Shown here piece by piece: positions 1 through 12,224 of a stretch of DNA of 64,000 nucleotides. Positions within the stretch are counted from its first letter, which is position 1; the number at the start of each line of letters is the position of its first letter. The notes beneath the pieces are model-generated. The model searched no databases and had not been told where the DNA came from. It was given only the letters and a program-made list of their open reading frames with translations. The DNA comes from Lithospermum erythrorhizon (lineage: Eukaryota; Streptophyta; Magnoliopsida; Boraginales; Boraginaceae). The stretch lies in assembly GCA_019722365.1 (NCBI GenBank), contig JADFUC010000954.1:3192107-3256106 (forward strand), given 5' to 3'. The position numbers and the translations under genes were made by a program.

Positions 1-1401
1 ATACATATAGTCTGGCTACTGGTATGTGTGGACACCACTAGGTCGAGCAAAAAACAAACCCATGAATGTGCGCCAACCCGAACCAAGAATTCACTGGAAA
101 TCTCCAACCACCATAACTATAATATGAAGCGGACCAGAGAATGCAGTGGGGAGTTCCTGAACAACAAAAGAAAATAAACAATTTAACCGCATAATTATAA
201 TATAACAAAATTATTAAGATGTTGTTATCATTGTAACCACGCACGTAGTTACAAAATAACAATAGAAACAACAGATATCTGCATAAAATACCAAGTATGA
301 TCATTGTACTTTGGAAGATGATACTTTCATTTCGTGTATTCCATAAGTGGATGCATGCTCCCCTATAGATGGGTCATATGAAATTGAAATTCAAACATCA
401 ATATATCTACAAACAAACAAGCAAAAAAGATATGATATCCTGAATATATGCAAATAGTTGTGTCATAATTATGAAATTAGTTGGGTACATGTACTGCGTG
501 ATGGCTCAACTGAGACCATGGAGGATGAAGCGTGAAGAAATTGTTTTTCAGAGTTGACTTTACAAACCTTAATCATAATATTTCTCTGTTTTTTTTAACT
601 GGACCCTTATCTTTCTTTTAGGAAGTGTTGGATTATACATTTTATATGGATCTTCCTCATTATTGTTAGCCGAAGTTCTTGCTTCCATACTATTGGGCTT
701 TAAGCCCCGTCTCCTAGTTCAATGTAAAAGATCAATTTTTGATCGAAATATTATGCTAGCAATAAGAAAACAAATATTGTTTTTTCCCTAACCGTATTGA
801 TTCTCATCCCATGTAAAAATATGATAATCTATCTCTCAATTATTACTCATGAATAATGTGGACAATATATAATGTCAAGTAATATAACCTAATAAGCTAA
901 TACTATATCCATATATGTGTCAATACAATAATTATAATTATATATGATATCTCTTAATAATGTTTGTGCTAGCTAATCAAAACGTGACTAACTAGGGTCA
1001 GATTAGATATCAATTATAGACTTTTTAGGTCCAATTTTGTTTGGGTGAATATTCTTTGATCATTATTACTTCCAATTTCGATTTTTGTCCAATTTTTTCT
1101 GTTAGATATAACATTAAAGATAGAGTAGGTATCAATTATAATACATCAATACATGTACTAGAACTTGTTATTAAGCTGAGAATCTTTATGTTGCCATTAT
1201 CATATATAAGTATCGAGTTTAGCTGACTATAGAACCACATTTAATCAGTTAATTAGTTTCCACGTTGGTGCTCAATTTCGTTCGGTGTTTACCACTTCGT
1301 TTTCTTTCAATAACGGATTCTTGACCCCACAAATCAAAATATTACACATAGAGAAATAATGGAAGTTCTGCATGTTCAACAAGTAGTTAAATTCGTGGAA
1401 A
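1..1401. other. AT-rich intergenic DNA, no gene seen
   Basis: I see no open frame with a recognisable domain on either strand. Short frames here have low-complexity, AT-driven composition. There is no clear terminal repeat apart from the MITE that follows. Confidence 0.6.
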
Positions 1402-1781
1402 GTTACGGTTAATTAAGCTTTTTGTTAATTAATGGTTCATTAATAATTAAAAATATAAATTATTCCATTTTTTGATATATTTTCTTTTTTTTTGGTACAT
1501 TTTAGGTAATATGTACCATTTTCTCAATAAAAAAATCATTAATGTCAATTATATAAGCATATTTTTAACTTTTAAGTAATCTGTACCAACTTGTTTAACG
1601 AATTTTGGTACACATTTTAATTAAGTGAATAAAATAATTTTGGTACACTTTTTTTTGAATTTTTTCACTTGTACCATCTTAGAATGGTACATTTTAGTAA
1701 TGTGTACCATTTTTACATTGAAATTTCGTACATATGGATATTAATGAACATTAATGAACCGTATCATTAATGAACCGTAAC
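1402..1781. mobile_element. Fold-back MITE with about 40-bp terminal inverted repeats
   Basis: The left end begins GTTACGGTTAATTAA and continues to TTAATTAATGGTTCATT. The reverse complement of the right end reads GTTACGGTTCATTAATG and continues to a matching GTTCATT block, giving imperfect inverted repeats of about 40 bp. The interior is also symmetrical: repeated GGTACA and TGTACC hexamers in both halves let the whole 380 bp fold into one long hairpin. There is no coding capacity, so this is a non-autonomous DNA element. I could not define the target-site duplication, so the superfamily is left open. Confidence 0.7.
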
Positions 1782-2763
1782 CGTTCTCGTTTAATTCACC
1801 TCGAACATAAAAGTCATAATTAATTGGATTCTGCATATAAGATAAGTCATGCTGTATTGCTGTAGCATGAAAAATTGAAAGTGAAACCACTAATAATCGT
1901 TTCCAATTATGATCAGACTTGCAATGATTTGTAACAAAAAAATAATTAAATTGGAAAAATGGGTTAATGTTAGTTTGTGCGTGGACTTTAATGCGCTATT
2001 GTCCTTTGTTTCACTACCCTTAAGACCTAAAAGCTACCAAATCCAACACAAATCGTTGATTTCCACAAGTTCTTGTTGTCAATATCATCAACTTACATGA
2101 GAGAATAAAGAAGAATGGTAGGGCTCAGCAGCATTTCTCAGTACATGAAATATCAATTAAAAAACGCACTATCTACTAACAAATTCCATGATTCTGATCT
2201 TGTCAAATAAGCAAGAATAATGGCCAGATTGGCATTTACTAGTAGCTAGTTGACTTCTTTCCCAATTTGGCCAATTAGCTTCTTGTGATTTCGACACTAT
2301 TGTTATAATTATGCTCTATGAAGTACTAGTGCATGTACTATGAAGTACTTCTTGAAATAATAATAATATTTTAAAATAAATATGAGGTTTGAATGAATGG
2401 TCCATTCAACATATGAACAAACACTTGAATCAATCGGTGACTTCAGTTTTCGAGTGTGAGAATTAATTTAAGACTTATACCACATAATATTCATGAAAAA
2501 TAAGAAAATCAGGGGAGAGAATTAGCATTGAATTATTAGAAAATAGAGTTACAAATGGGTAGCTAGCGTAGCTAGGATGGGATATAATAATAGTACTAAT
2601 CAGAGAAATGATTCACATCACCAGTCGAAGCATCATTATCAAGAGTCAGGACCGCAAAGTGTTGCAATGCAAGGTTGATAAAGCTTCCCTTCCGGTGATA
2701 TATAGCATTTCTCAATACTTCTAACATTTATTTGAATTCCTAATAATAATGATAATAATATGC
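1782..2763. other. 3' flank of WOX4, no gene seen
   Basis: AT-rich sequence downstream of the WOX4 stop codon. It should hold the WOX4 3' UTR and polyadenylation site, but I cannot place these from sequence alone. A 63-codon frame at 1909-2100 has no recognisable domain. Confidence 0.5.
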
Positions 2764-4080
2764 TCATCTGGCTTCAGGGTGCAATGGGAATAGTTGGAGG
2801 GTCCTGTCTCCTTCCTCAATAATAACCTTATTATCCTCTCTACCATTATATGATCTCTTGGCATCTTCTTCTTCTGAGGAGGAGCTCTCAAAATACCATG
2901 ACCTGCACTTCCTCTTGTAAGGGCTGATTTCTCCCTTTCTCAAATCATCTCCCTAGAACATGCACAAATTTTATAGTAAGTTATGCATGCATGTAAAGTT
3001 TTTTGGTTCTTGGTCAAGAAAACATATTTAACATTGTACATACTATGTATTACAAGATAATGATGACATACCCTAATGTCCAATGTTAAAGAAGGGCTGC
3101 TGAGAAATGGAGATTGTGGTTGTGTAGTAGCCTTTGGACTATGACTTTTAAGACCAAGACTATTACGCTTCTGTTTTTGCCTCTCCCTTGCTTTATGGTT
3201 TTGAAACCAGTAAAACACATTCTTGCCTTCTATCTTTCCATATTTTCCCAACTGAGCAGTGATATGCTCAATCTGTTGGGCATTTGGTGTCCTCATTCCT
3301 GATTTATACAACATTTCTAGCATCCCAATTTGTTCTTGTGTTGGATTCCACCTTGTGCCTCCTGGATGTGTAGTTTCCACCTAACAAATAAAATTCAAAT
3401 TCCCACCTTCAGAATTCCTTTCCACTCGCGACAAGTTGATAAGTGTCGCATGCAACACTATAACTAAATACTTAAATTATCCTACAAAGTGGCATGCCTA
3501 TTCTTTTTGGTGCAAGCTAAATTTTTTAGTAATATGTCTAGGAGGGATGGAACCAGGACTAAAATTTAGGGGTACAAATTTTGAAATAATGGCTAGGGAG
3601 ATAAATAAAATAAAAATTGGGCTAACTAAAATGCGTCTTAGTGTAAATAAAAGTATTATGTAAAACATATAGATAATTTTCAAAATCTGAAGTACGGAAA
3701 TCTCTTGTCCCATTAGTTACAACCCTGATGCCTATAGTACAATGAAAAAGTTATGTTTAAATTGTTATATATCGATGATCTCTATGGTAAAATAAGTTAT
3801 GATGGGTCAATTGAAAATTGTTTTCTAGTACCTGTGAGGATTCTCTGAACTTGTTGTCATCCGAGGAAAGACCAAGATTTCTAGGACCACTCTCAGGTCT
3901 AATGAAGGTTTTGAGGTCAAAGGGGGTGAAGGTAACAGTGCCACCTTGGTGGTCATCAGGACTACTGGTGGTGGTTAGCTTTGGAGCAAGAGGGCGTAGA
4001 CGTTTACAACCATTAATAAGTGAGAGTGAAGGTTGTTGTTCATGCTCTAAAAAGGCACGTGCAAATTGGTGCACCTTCAT
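2764..4080 (-). CDS. WOX4: WUSCHEL-related homeobox transcription factor WOX4
   Basis: Three exons on the minus strand, all joined in phase 0: exon 1 4080-3832 (83 codons), exon 2 3380-3072 (103 codons), exon 3 2952-2764 (62 codons plus TGA). Donors are CAG|GTACTA and AGG|GTATGT; acceptors are TTAG|GTG and CTAG|GGA. The protein is 248 aa, close to the family's usual length of about 250. It opens [10 protein letters not shown], has the WOX4-typical [11 protein letters not shown] block near residues 25-35 and FDLKTFIRP near residue 60. The homeodomain starts at [20 protein letters not shown] and includes [20 protein letters not shown]. The protein ends in the WUS box [12 protein letters not shown]. 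In Arabidopsis, WOX4 acts in the nucleus downstream of TDIF/PXY signalling to maintain vascular cambium. All key residues are present and I see no damage. The match to WOX4 rather than WUS, WOX1 or WOX5 rests on the N-terminal blocks and the C-terminus. Confidence 0.96.
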
Positions 4081-4128
4081 GCTTGCTTATTCCCATGGAT
4101 AAAAACTTTGTCAATAAAAGAATGTCCA

Positions 4129-4136
4129 TTATATAG
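4129..4136 (-). promoter_or_regulatory. Candidate TATA box of WOX4
   Basis: CTATATAA on the minus strand, about 50 bp upstream of the WOX4 ATG. If used, the 5' UTR would be only about 20 nt, which is short, so the main start site may lie further upstream. Confidence 0.3.
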
Positions 4137-5270
4137 AATGTCTAGATCGAGTAGTGAAAGAAAAAGGATGTGGGAAAATGATGAGATGGTGCCTAGAAGA
4201 ACCAAGACCAAATGATGAGGTGAGGTTGACTTTAAGCTAAATTACTATAGCTTAAAAAAGATCAAAGTAATAAAGCAAATCGTCCAATATCTCCTAAGGG
4301 ATTTAAAAAATAAATAATATTATTATTTCAACTTAATTTAAATAAATTTATATAGATGAATTATAAAATGGTTCAAAATTAGTATTTGTTTGAAAAAGAA
4401 TTTCTAACTGATTGTGATTTTATATTTTTAATGTATATTTTTATTACTTCTTATTTCTTAATTTATGTGAAAATGACTAGAATAACAAATAAAAAAATAT
4501 AGAGAATAATTTACAAATCCATCTTTACAAAAAATTATTCTGATTTCCTTAATTGAAAATGAAAATATATCAAATCGTTCCAAGAAAATGTACGACAGTA
4601 TTATATACTAGTGCGAATCTATCATTTACTACTACAATTAATTACTCAGAAGTATGTTTAAAATGGAATCAAAGCTCAAAATATATAATCACCTTCAATC
4701 AACAAAATGTGATAATTGTTTGAATGTATTGAGGGCGTGTGGGAGAATGAAAATCATGAATATTCGTGTGCGTTGGGTAGTCTAATCCTGTTGGTTTTCC
4801 TTTTCTTGCCTTCTTCTTACTTTCATCATAAGGTGTCTATGCTTTTCGGTGGCATATTTGCCTCTTCTTAACTTTATCAATTTAAAGTGAAGAGTGAGAG
4901 AATGATAAAAAGATTCTCCAATCCCATAACTTGAAAATGGAACACTTTGCTATACTTTTCCTGATACGGATAAATTTAGTATTTATGTGTGAGAAAAATT
5001 GAATGCCGTCCTTCGAAGTGTACAAATGTGTCCAATTTAAATAACACCAAATTGTACTACTATTCTTATACACTTTCATTAGAACAATAAAATAAAGCTT
5101 GTCTTTCTTTGGAATAACTATCGTTCCAATTCCCCAAATAGTGTGAAACCAACAACTAACACTATATGTCTACATCTCAGTTATGAAAAATAATTGTTAG
5201 AAACAAAAACTATCAATATTAAGAAGGCCAGCAGGCAGCAAGGAGATAAAAACGTTAAACCAATTCCAAT
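4137..5270. other. WOX4 upstream region, no gene seen
   Basis: AT-rich spacer that probably contains the WOX4 promoter. I see no second gene. A 65-codon minus-strand frame at 4882-5079 has no domain and looks like chance. Confidence 0.45.
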
Positions 5271-5271
5271 T

Positions 5272-5466
5272 AACTTATTTCTCGCCAGTCAATTTAAATT
5301 GATTTTACCGTATATCGAAACAAATTTTTATCTTTAATTCTTCTTTAATTATATTATTAAAATTTGAAAATTGATCTTATGAATGTATTTTAAAAAGCGA
5401 ATCAATTATAAAAGATCGATTTAGCGAAAAAGTCGGCAAACCGATTAAAATGAATTGGAGGGAGTA
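5272..5466. mobile_element. Possible Stowaway-like MITE, weak
   Basis: The right end reads TTGGAGGGAGTA, the reverse complement of the TACTCCCTCC end typical of Stowaway MITEs. The left end (near CTCGCCAGTCAATTTAAATTG) pairs only partly with it. There is no coding capacity. The left boundary is a guess. Confidence 0.35.
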
Positions 5467-6930
5467 TTTGATATTATCGAGAGGGGAAAATGTTTATAAC
5501 TCTATCTCATTAATATTGTCTACTTTCACTCTTTAATTTATTTTTATTTTAAAATAATTAAGCATATATATTTATTCCCTTTATATACTCGTATATGAGA
5601 AGAATTTAATTTATTACTCAGTATAGTAGTATAATGGTGATGGCGCTATAAGCTTAATGCATGTATAATCAGGAAGCAATCAAATTAACTGTCATCCAAT
5701 TATATATGATTGATTTGATTACATTTTGGTCATAAATTATCAGTGGAGACTAATTTTCAACATGTTAAAGAGCATCTACATCACATACTTTAAAACATCA
5801 CTCTATTTTATATCTAGAATAGGAAGATGAAAAAAAGTAAAAAGGTACCACAATATCAGATTCTCTATCCTAAAAAACTTTCTTAAATATTTTAGGAAAT
5901 GCCTCATATTTAAGCATTCATCAAACCACTTTTCTTCTTAAAATTAATTGATGTGAGTGTTGTAGAGAATAAAATAGGAAATCTGAATTTGTGTAAAACT
6001 TAAAAAGTATCTATAAATTTGATAGAGTGTCTTATGAGTGGCCTTACGTGAAAGCGTAAGGCAAAAACTTCAAGTGAAATTAAAAAATATAGTACTTGAA
6101 TTTTTTGTTCAAAAACACACGGAAACATTATTATAAAAAAAACTAATGACACAAAAAAAACTTTTATTATCGTTATATGAAAGGACATGTTCCATTTTTA
6201 TTTTTTAAAAATATGTAAGATGGATCACTAATTTTAATACATGTTTAAATATATCTCCCATTTTCCAAAGGTTCGTGTATGGTGGATCGGTGAGTAGTTA
6301 GTAGTTACCCATTTTTAGGAGTAGTGTATAATGGTTAATTTACCGTTTTAACCCTATATTTATTTAAATAAATTAGTTTTTATCTAAGTTTAAAATGGTA
6401 GAAAATGGCAATTGAATTTTGGTGAAACCGTAATATGCTTATTCTCTTTATATATAGTATAGATAAGGAGTTGATTTTAGATAAAATTTATAGTAAATTT
6501 GGTGTGAATGCTGTAACACTGATAATGAACGCGTCGCTTGATACACTATTTGTTTCCATAGGAGTTATCCAAGAGCACCATCATTTAATTTGACCATTTA
6601 TTTTACTTCTAATTCAGAATTAAATTATAACAAGTCCTTGTCAAAAAAAGGACCAATAATTGAATATCGTGCATGAATTGGTACGCAATAATGCTACATT
6701 TACTCTCTAAAAATAAAAAATTCCAGTTGTGTAGATAGATTAATCATCAATTCATAAATAATTGCTTGATGAGGTCTGAATTCAAATCTTTGTTAATACA
6801 GTCTATACTAATCATAAATAATTTTTAATATAATTTAGAATAATGTGGCTACGGTGATAGTGATAATTGTAGTTGAAGATGTGAGATATACTTAGAGGCA
6901 GGTGTGTTCTCAATAATGAGAACGAAATTC
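5467..6930. other. AT-rich spacer, no gene seen
   Basis: No supported gene or element. One minus-strand frame at 6000-6188 is hydrophobic and low in complexity and resembles nothing I know. Confidence 0.45.
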
Positions 6931-7555
6931 TGAAACATTTGTGTCGTGGTATGAAATGTGGCTTTGAAAACATCAAGCCGAGGCAAATTGTAATCTCTTA
7001 GACAGTAGGCTAAAGGTTAACGGTGACTGTGGTCATTTCACGTAACATTATGAAAGCACTATATGATTAATGAGGAAAAGCAGCAAACGAGAAAATATGC
7101 TTGTGATGTTGTGAGAAAGTAAGGCGGTGAACAAGCAGTCTGAAGGGGGTGAAAGGCTCGTCAGCCTTGAAGTCAGGATGATGGAAGAAGTGCGATGTGC
7201 TTTCTATTTATAGGAAGGAAAGAGGTGGTTTTGAATTGAGAAGTTAAAAACGTTTGTAACTGTCCGAGGTGATGAATGCGTGTATTGATGGTGATGAATC
7301 TTTGTGTAACGAGGCTGTTAATGAAATCGAGATCAAAAGAAATAAAGAGAGAAGTCTGAGTCTCTTTATTTCCATGCAGTGCTCCATGAGGCTCAGAACA
7401 CGAACACGAACACGAACCGGGCCGGGCCGGGCCGGCGTGTGTAGTTATTTTAAGCATTTGAGGCTTATCTGCAGCGTAGTCGTTTGAACCCGAGCAATAA
7501 GATTGGGTTATTTAAATAGGGGTAAATGGTGCTGGCTTGATGTGGAAAAAAGCCC
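6931..7555 (-). repeat. 3' LTR of the copia element
   Basis: Aligns with 12225-12870 through blocks such as CATTTGTGTCGTGGTATGAA, TGATGGAAGA, GGTTTTGAATT and GTTATTTAAATAG. A minus-strand TATAAATA box sits near 7206-7213, fitting a U3 promoter. This copy carries an expanded GAACAC run followed by a GGGCC run (about 7396-7435) that the other LTR lacks. Confidence 0.75.
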
Positions 7556-8093
7556 AGTAATGGCACCAGTCGGCGTTGAGCCAATCTTTTATTGCTTATG
7601 TCAGCAATCCATGATAGCGAAGGAAAGGCAGAGAAAAGCTGAGAGAAATTCTGGTCGGAGGGTTGAATCTTTAGCGTCGATATCTTTCGATTTGAATTGG
7701 CCGCATGGTGAAATAGGCGACAACTTGATCTGGAAGTAAGTGAAGCTTAAATGTGACTTATTGGGCAATTGAGACATGAAACGCATCACTATACCTACAG
7801 GGTGTGTAGGTCACATGAGAATGCAACAGCGTTTAGGGCCGTGCGTACACGCTTGGTCTTATGAGTGCTACAGAAATGGCTTGATCTTTCGTAGATGGCG
7901 GCTGGCAATGTGGCTCGCGTAGGTAAGCTACATAGTGTGTACCAACCCATTTATCTTGAGAGTTATTAAGGACTTAAGTCCGTCCTCACAAAAATTTCCA
8001 TGAGTGCATCTGGCACTTTATACGTCTTTGGTTATGGAAGATTCGGGCCAAATTGATAAATGCGTTGCGATACCAAACTTTGGTTATGAATAG

Positions 8094-8504
8094 TCATGGA
8101 TAAAATCCCACGTCGAATGCGTCTCGATAAGCGCGCGAAAACATATGGCTATAAGTTTTATCAGCCCAGCCACTCTGGCGCCATAGGGATAGGAAAGTAG
8201 TGCGTCGAAATTCGGCAATGCTATGCTTGATTAGGGCTTGACCCGCATCGCGGCGATCTCGAATAACTGCTGGATTAATCACACTTGAAGTAAAGAAAGG
8301 ATCAGCCAGTGCAATTCGGACCTCAGCAGTCACGAAATAACCCATTTTCGAGGTTGTCTGGTAGCGCCATTCTCTAAATTTGCATATGTCTTTTTTAACA
8401 CCATTGTAAGCATGATTCTTACTTGTCGATGGTACGCGAGAATGTAGGTGTGGTGAGGCAGAGTGCTGATTCTCCCAGCCATGTCCGACTAGTAGGTTGA
8501 CCAT
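8094..8504 (-). pseudogene. Copia RNase H domain, broken
   Basis: The minus-strand frame contains AYNGVKKDIC followed about 25 residues later by ALADPF. These correspond to the YNGKxRHI and NLADPFTK blocks at the end of copia polyproteins. The sequence between them is divergent and the preceding catalytic part is out of frame. It lies directly downstream (on the minus strand) of the reverse transcriptase, as expected. Confidence 0.65.
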
Positions 8505-8899
8505 TAGAACTGTGACCTGCTTATTTCGAGTCTGATGAACTCGGACTCCATGGTGGGCCTTGTCTGAAATGCAGCGAGGCTTCCAGAAAATAACTCCTCA
8601 CTTGCTAAGGTAAACACATATCCACTTGGTGGGAGCAAATATCATCGCTCTGAGGCCAGGATTCTTGTCACTTGATACCACTTATGTGGGGAACTCCTTG
8701 AAGTTCAAACTAACCTCGATAGTCCACTTTTTAGGTATCTAAGTAATCGATGAAGCGTCGATGCTTTCATTGCTAGGGATTATGGGTATACCGACTTAAC
8801 TTTACTTGACATACTTGATATCGGGCCGAATGCGGTTGGTCAAAGAGCATCGCGCTCCCGATAATCTTAGCGTATTATTCTATTTGAGACACTTATCCT

Positions 8900-10022
8900 T
8901 TAAAATTTTTCATCGAAGTGTACAGCGTCATAAAGGAGTCACTAGCGAGGTGTAACCTCGAAAAGTTAAACTTCCTCCAAAATCTTCTCCATGTGGGATT
9001 GACTCGATGAGATACCTAGGGTTTACCCTTATTTCGAACTCTAGGATAGTATCCAAGCTTCTCCTAAAGTCTTCGTCCTGAACTTAGATGACAAAGAAAT
9101 CATGAGTCTTTATTAAATATAGTCATAGTCTTACCAAAATCAACATATCGTCGACATATAGGCATATGATCGCTGTCAGTCGCAACCCACTTGGAAGTAT
9201 ACACGTAGTCGAGAATTGTTGGCATGGTGAATTTACTCACACCAAAGTATCACTAAACTTCTGTACATTGTTTGGTGCTTGTTTCGAACCATATGAGAGA
9301 TTTTTAGAACTGCTTTACATAAACCACGACTCGCTGAGCCACCGGGTTGGGTCATATAAATCTCTTCCTACAGATCGCTGAATTTCAAAAGGTCTTAACA
9401 TCCGTCGATGTATCTACAACCCGTGAATAGCGGTGCATGATGAGTACGATAGTGGCCATGCCAGTCCTTTGGAGAATAAGTATCAAAATGTCATATCAAT
9501 AACTGTGTAAAGCCTCGAATCCTGGCTTCAGCCTTGAATCTACAGTGAACCGTCAGTCTCGTCTTTTCTTAAAGATCCACTTATTCTTAATAAGCTGCGA
9601 TACTTAGGTAAATGACTAACTCCCGAAGTTTGGTTTGGCCTTGTCGAATCAAGTTCGCTCTTAATGGCCTCTGCAAAGTAGCATCGATAGGCACCGTGGC
9701 ACCATGGTAAAGTCTTAGGATGTCCTCGATGGCATAGGCGAGAAACTGGTTCGTCAACATATAGTAAATGTGCGTGTAATCTCGGATAGAAGTTCAGCAT
9801 AAAATTAAATGCCAAGTATTTACTCACTGCAGGTCTCTTTACTGCTTTCACAAGTCCCTGCAAGGTCTCCCCAGAGTTAGATGAACTAAGCGTGCGCATC
9901 GATATCGGGTATGTAAGTGTATAACCAGATGCGTCGTGTGCGTCGGGCGTATCGTGTGAATCGAGGCGTATCATGTGAAACGGGAAGGCAAACATGCTTT
10001 CTTTAAAGGAAATCATTAGCAA
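8900..10022 (-). pseudogene. Copia reverse transcriptase, frameshifted
   Basis: The N-terminal part (9540-10022) holds EAIKSELDSTRPNQT, matching the copia FWKEAIxSExDSxxxNxTW block. The catalytic YVDDMLI is at 9138-9158 in another frame, followed by a decayed LSSKF-like segment near 9080. The palm and fingers are spread over at least three frames, so no functional enzyme is encoded. The motif YVDDMLI keeps both catalytic aspartates. Confidence 0.8.
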
Positions 10023-10073
10023 AAACTTCGAAGCGTCTACGGCACCAGGATAGAGCGGTCGATAAAGACTGAA

Positions 10074-10364
10074 TCACATGTACGTTACGGCGTACCCGAT
10101 GAAAACACGGTCGTAGGTCTTGGGTCGATGTTGGTGTAGGCTGAGAGCAGGCCACTTAGCTAGACACTTGTGTTCCAAGAAACCTCGAGTTGGGGGGGAT
10201 AACCCTCCAAGAATCTCATAGGGAGTCTTGTCCCAATAACATAGGGTACCGCATTGAAATAATGACAGCTTAAAAGCACTTGCTCCCCCAGCATGCAAAC
10301 AGGAAGTCGAGGAACTTAGGAGCATAGCATTCGTCATGTTTTTTGTGTCTGTTCTTACGTTCAT
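10074..10364 (-). pseudogene. Copia integrase C-terminal part
   Basis: The frame includes WDKTPYEILGG and, about 35 residues later, KTYDRVFIGYA. These match the copia integrase region between the catalytic core and reverse transcriptase (TPYEIxxGxxP and FxGYS/A). The upstream catalytic DDE core is not readable in one frame. Confidence 0.75.
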
Positions 10365-10682
10365 TTATCCACGTTTGTTGAGGTAAGTAAGGCCTTTAGT
10401 CGTGGATAATCCCGTTCACCACCATGAACTCTCTCCCGAGGTAGAAGACCACATACTCTACATGTAGATGGACATGATCTCTTAATGCTTTCCATCATTT
10501 GGTTGCCCCGTTTCTTAAACTTGATAAACGTATCCTCTGACCTCATTTCTTGGCTCGAAGGTAGACACTAGTATACCTAGAGCGATTAAATCATAAAGGT
10601 CACGTAATAGTCTTTCCCCTTTACTCTAGTGTTCTTAAAATTAAATTTGGGTCGGTGAATTAACTCTAGTACTTGAGTTTGT

Positions 10683-12220
10683 CTAAAGTGCAGGTTTCTT
10701 AGGCTTACAGGTAAACAGCCACACACAAATTGGGCATTTGGGTAGCTCGGATGAATAAGGCGGGTATGATAGACAATTGCATGAGATGTTTAATGGATGC
10801 GGCGTTAACATGTCTGATGCTGGCATGCCAAATATCGAAATGATCTCAACAATATAAGCAGTAGATGTATTATTATTAATCAAGGAAGGTACAACATTAA
10901 GGAAATAAATAATGGCTGAGATAACCCTTTCCTCTGAACTCTCATTTCTGATCCTTTCCTGACCTTGTCGGCCTCGAAATACAAGTTTCAAACCAACTTT
11001 GTTTAATAAGGCACAGACAGCTGAGTTACGGCCTGAAATGGAGTACATGCAATCATTACTAAGAAGAGATTAGTGAAAACAGCAGAACCTTTCCTTTGCC
11101 CGAGGAATTCCAGCGGTGGCGAGTTTTCCCATGAAGACACATTCTCCGTAATGACATCCTCGAAGTCACAGACGACTCATTTGTTCGCCTGGTAGGCGAG
11201 GAAGCTCCACGTATCCAGTGATCGGTTCATTTGCCACAGTTGCTTGACCCACATGCTGGCCCATTGTCATTTGATTCAATGATGTTGGCTTGGGGGCATC
11301 TGAACTTGACTGTTTTGAAGCGTTGATAGGCACTTGTGTCAGAACTTTGCCCCGCGTCGTGTATTCTGCTTGATCTGGCTGGTTTGATGAACTTGTTCGA
11401 TGTTGGCTTAACTTGATCTAACTACCGTTCGCTTTTGCCACTTGCGCTTTGAACACATTTGTTGTTGGAGGGGTATGAGTTTCCACGAGTTTGCACTTGG
11501 GTGAACATGACTCATTAGAGCTTTCTCGCTTATTACATTTAAGCGACTTTATGCTTTGGAGCGGTTGGCCTCTTGATTCTAAGTATTTGCCAATCCAAGC
11601 TGGACAAGGGTAGAAGTCTTTCTTCTTGTGTTTCAGGTTGTTCACGTAATCGTTCGAAGGAGGCTATCAACCAAACATTAGCCAAAAAGCAGCCGTGAGT
11701 TTAAATTACATGGTCATCAATGATTACACAGTTTTCAAGACGTAAGCGATCCATGTAGGTTGTTCGATCATTTTGAAAACCTATTGACTTCCCCATATTT
11801 CTTATACCCGATAAATCGTTACCGTATTTACCATACAGGCGTCCCAGGTAAGCATGATTTGTGAATAGTATATAAGTCAAACGGGTAATTAGTCGTGTTA
11901 TTAGAATGGCACTAGCGATCTTTATGTATCAAACCTTTTGGTTAACTGTGGTTTAGGAGCAACCAAGTAATAGAGGAGTAGCAATCGAGAGGCAGATATT
12001 TCAGGAGGACGGTTTCAAAATATGCATAATCAGCATCCAAGCCCCAGTGCATCGCCGGTTTGGGACAAATCTTTTATAGTTGTTACCGTTCAGGTTAGGT
12101 TTAGGCGTATCGAGCGATTTAGATTTGGAAGGCATGGTTACTCCTGGTTAAACTTTCAAATTGTAGTTCGAATTAATACGGATATAACCGAACAGTGTGT
12201 TGCAAGCAACAGAACCAAAG
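10683..12220 (-). other. Copia 5' internal region: gag, protease and integrase core remnants
   Basis: By position this should hold gag, protease and the integrase core. Minus-strand frames at 10683-11048 and 11418-11645 are interrupted, and I could not identify a zinc knuckle or the DTG/DSG protease motif with confidence. It is assigned by context only. Confidence 0.45.
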
Positions 12221-12224
12221 TTAC

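Noticed and set aside
3114..3302. Plus-strand frame across the WOX4 homeodomain exon
   Set aside because: It is the antisense shadow of WOX4 exon 2, which has a full homeodomain and splice signals.
3818..4102. Plus-strand 94-codon frame
   Set aside because: Antisense shadow of WOX4 exon 1.
7173..7457. Overlapping frames on both strands with Arg-Thr or Cys-Ser repeats
   Set aside because: They are translations of the GAACAC and GGGCC simple repeats in the copia LTR.
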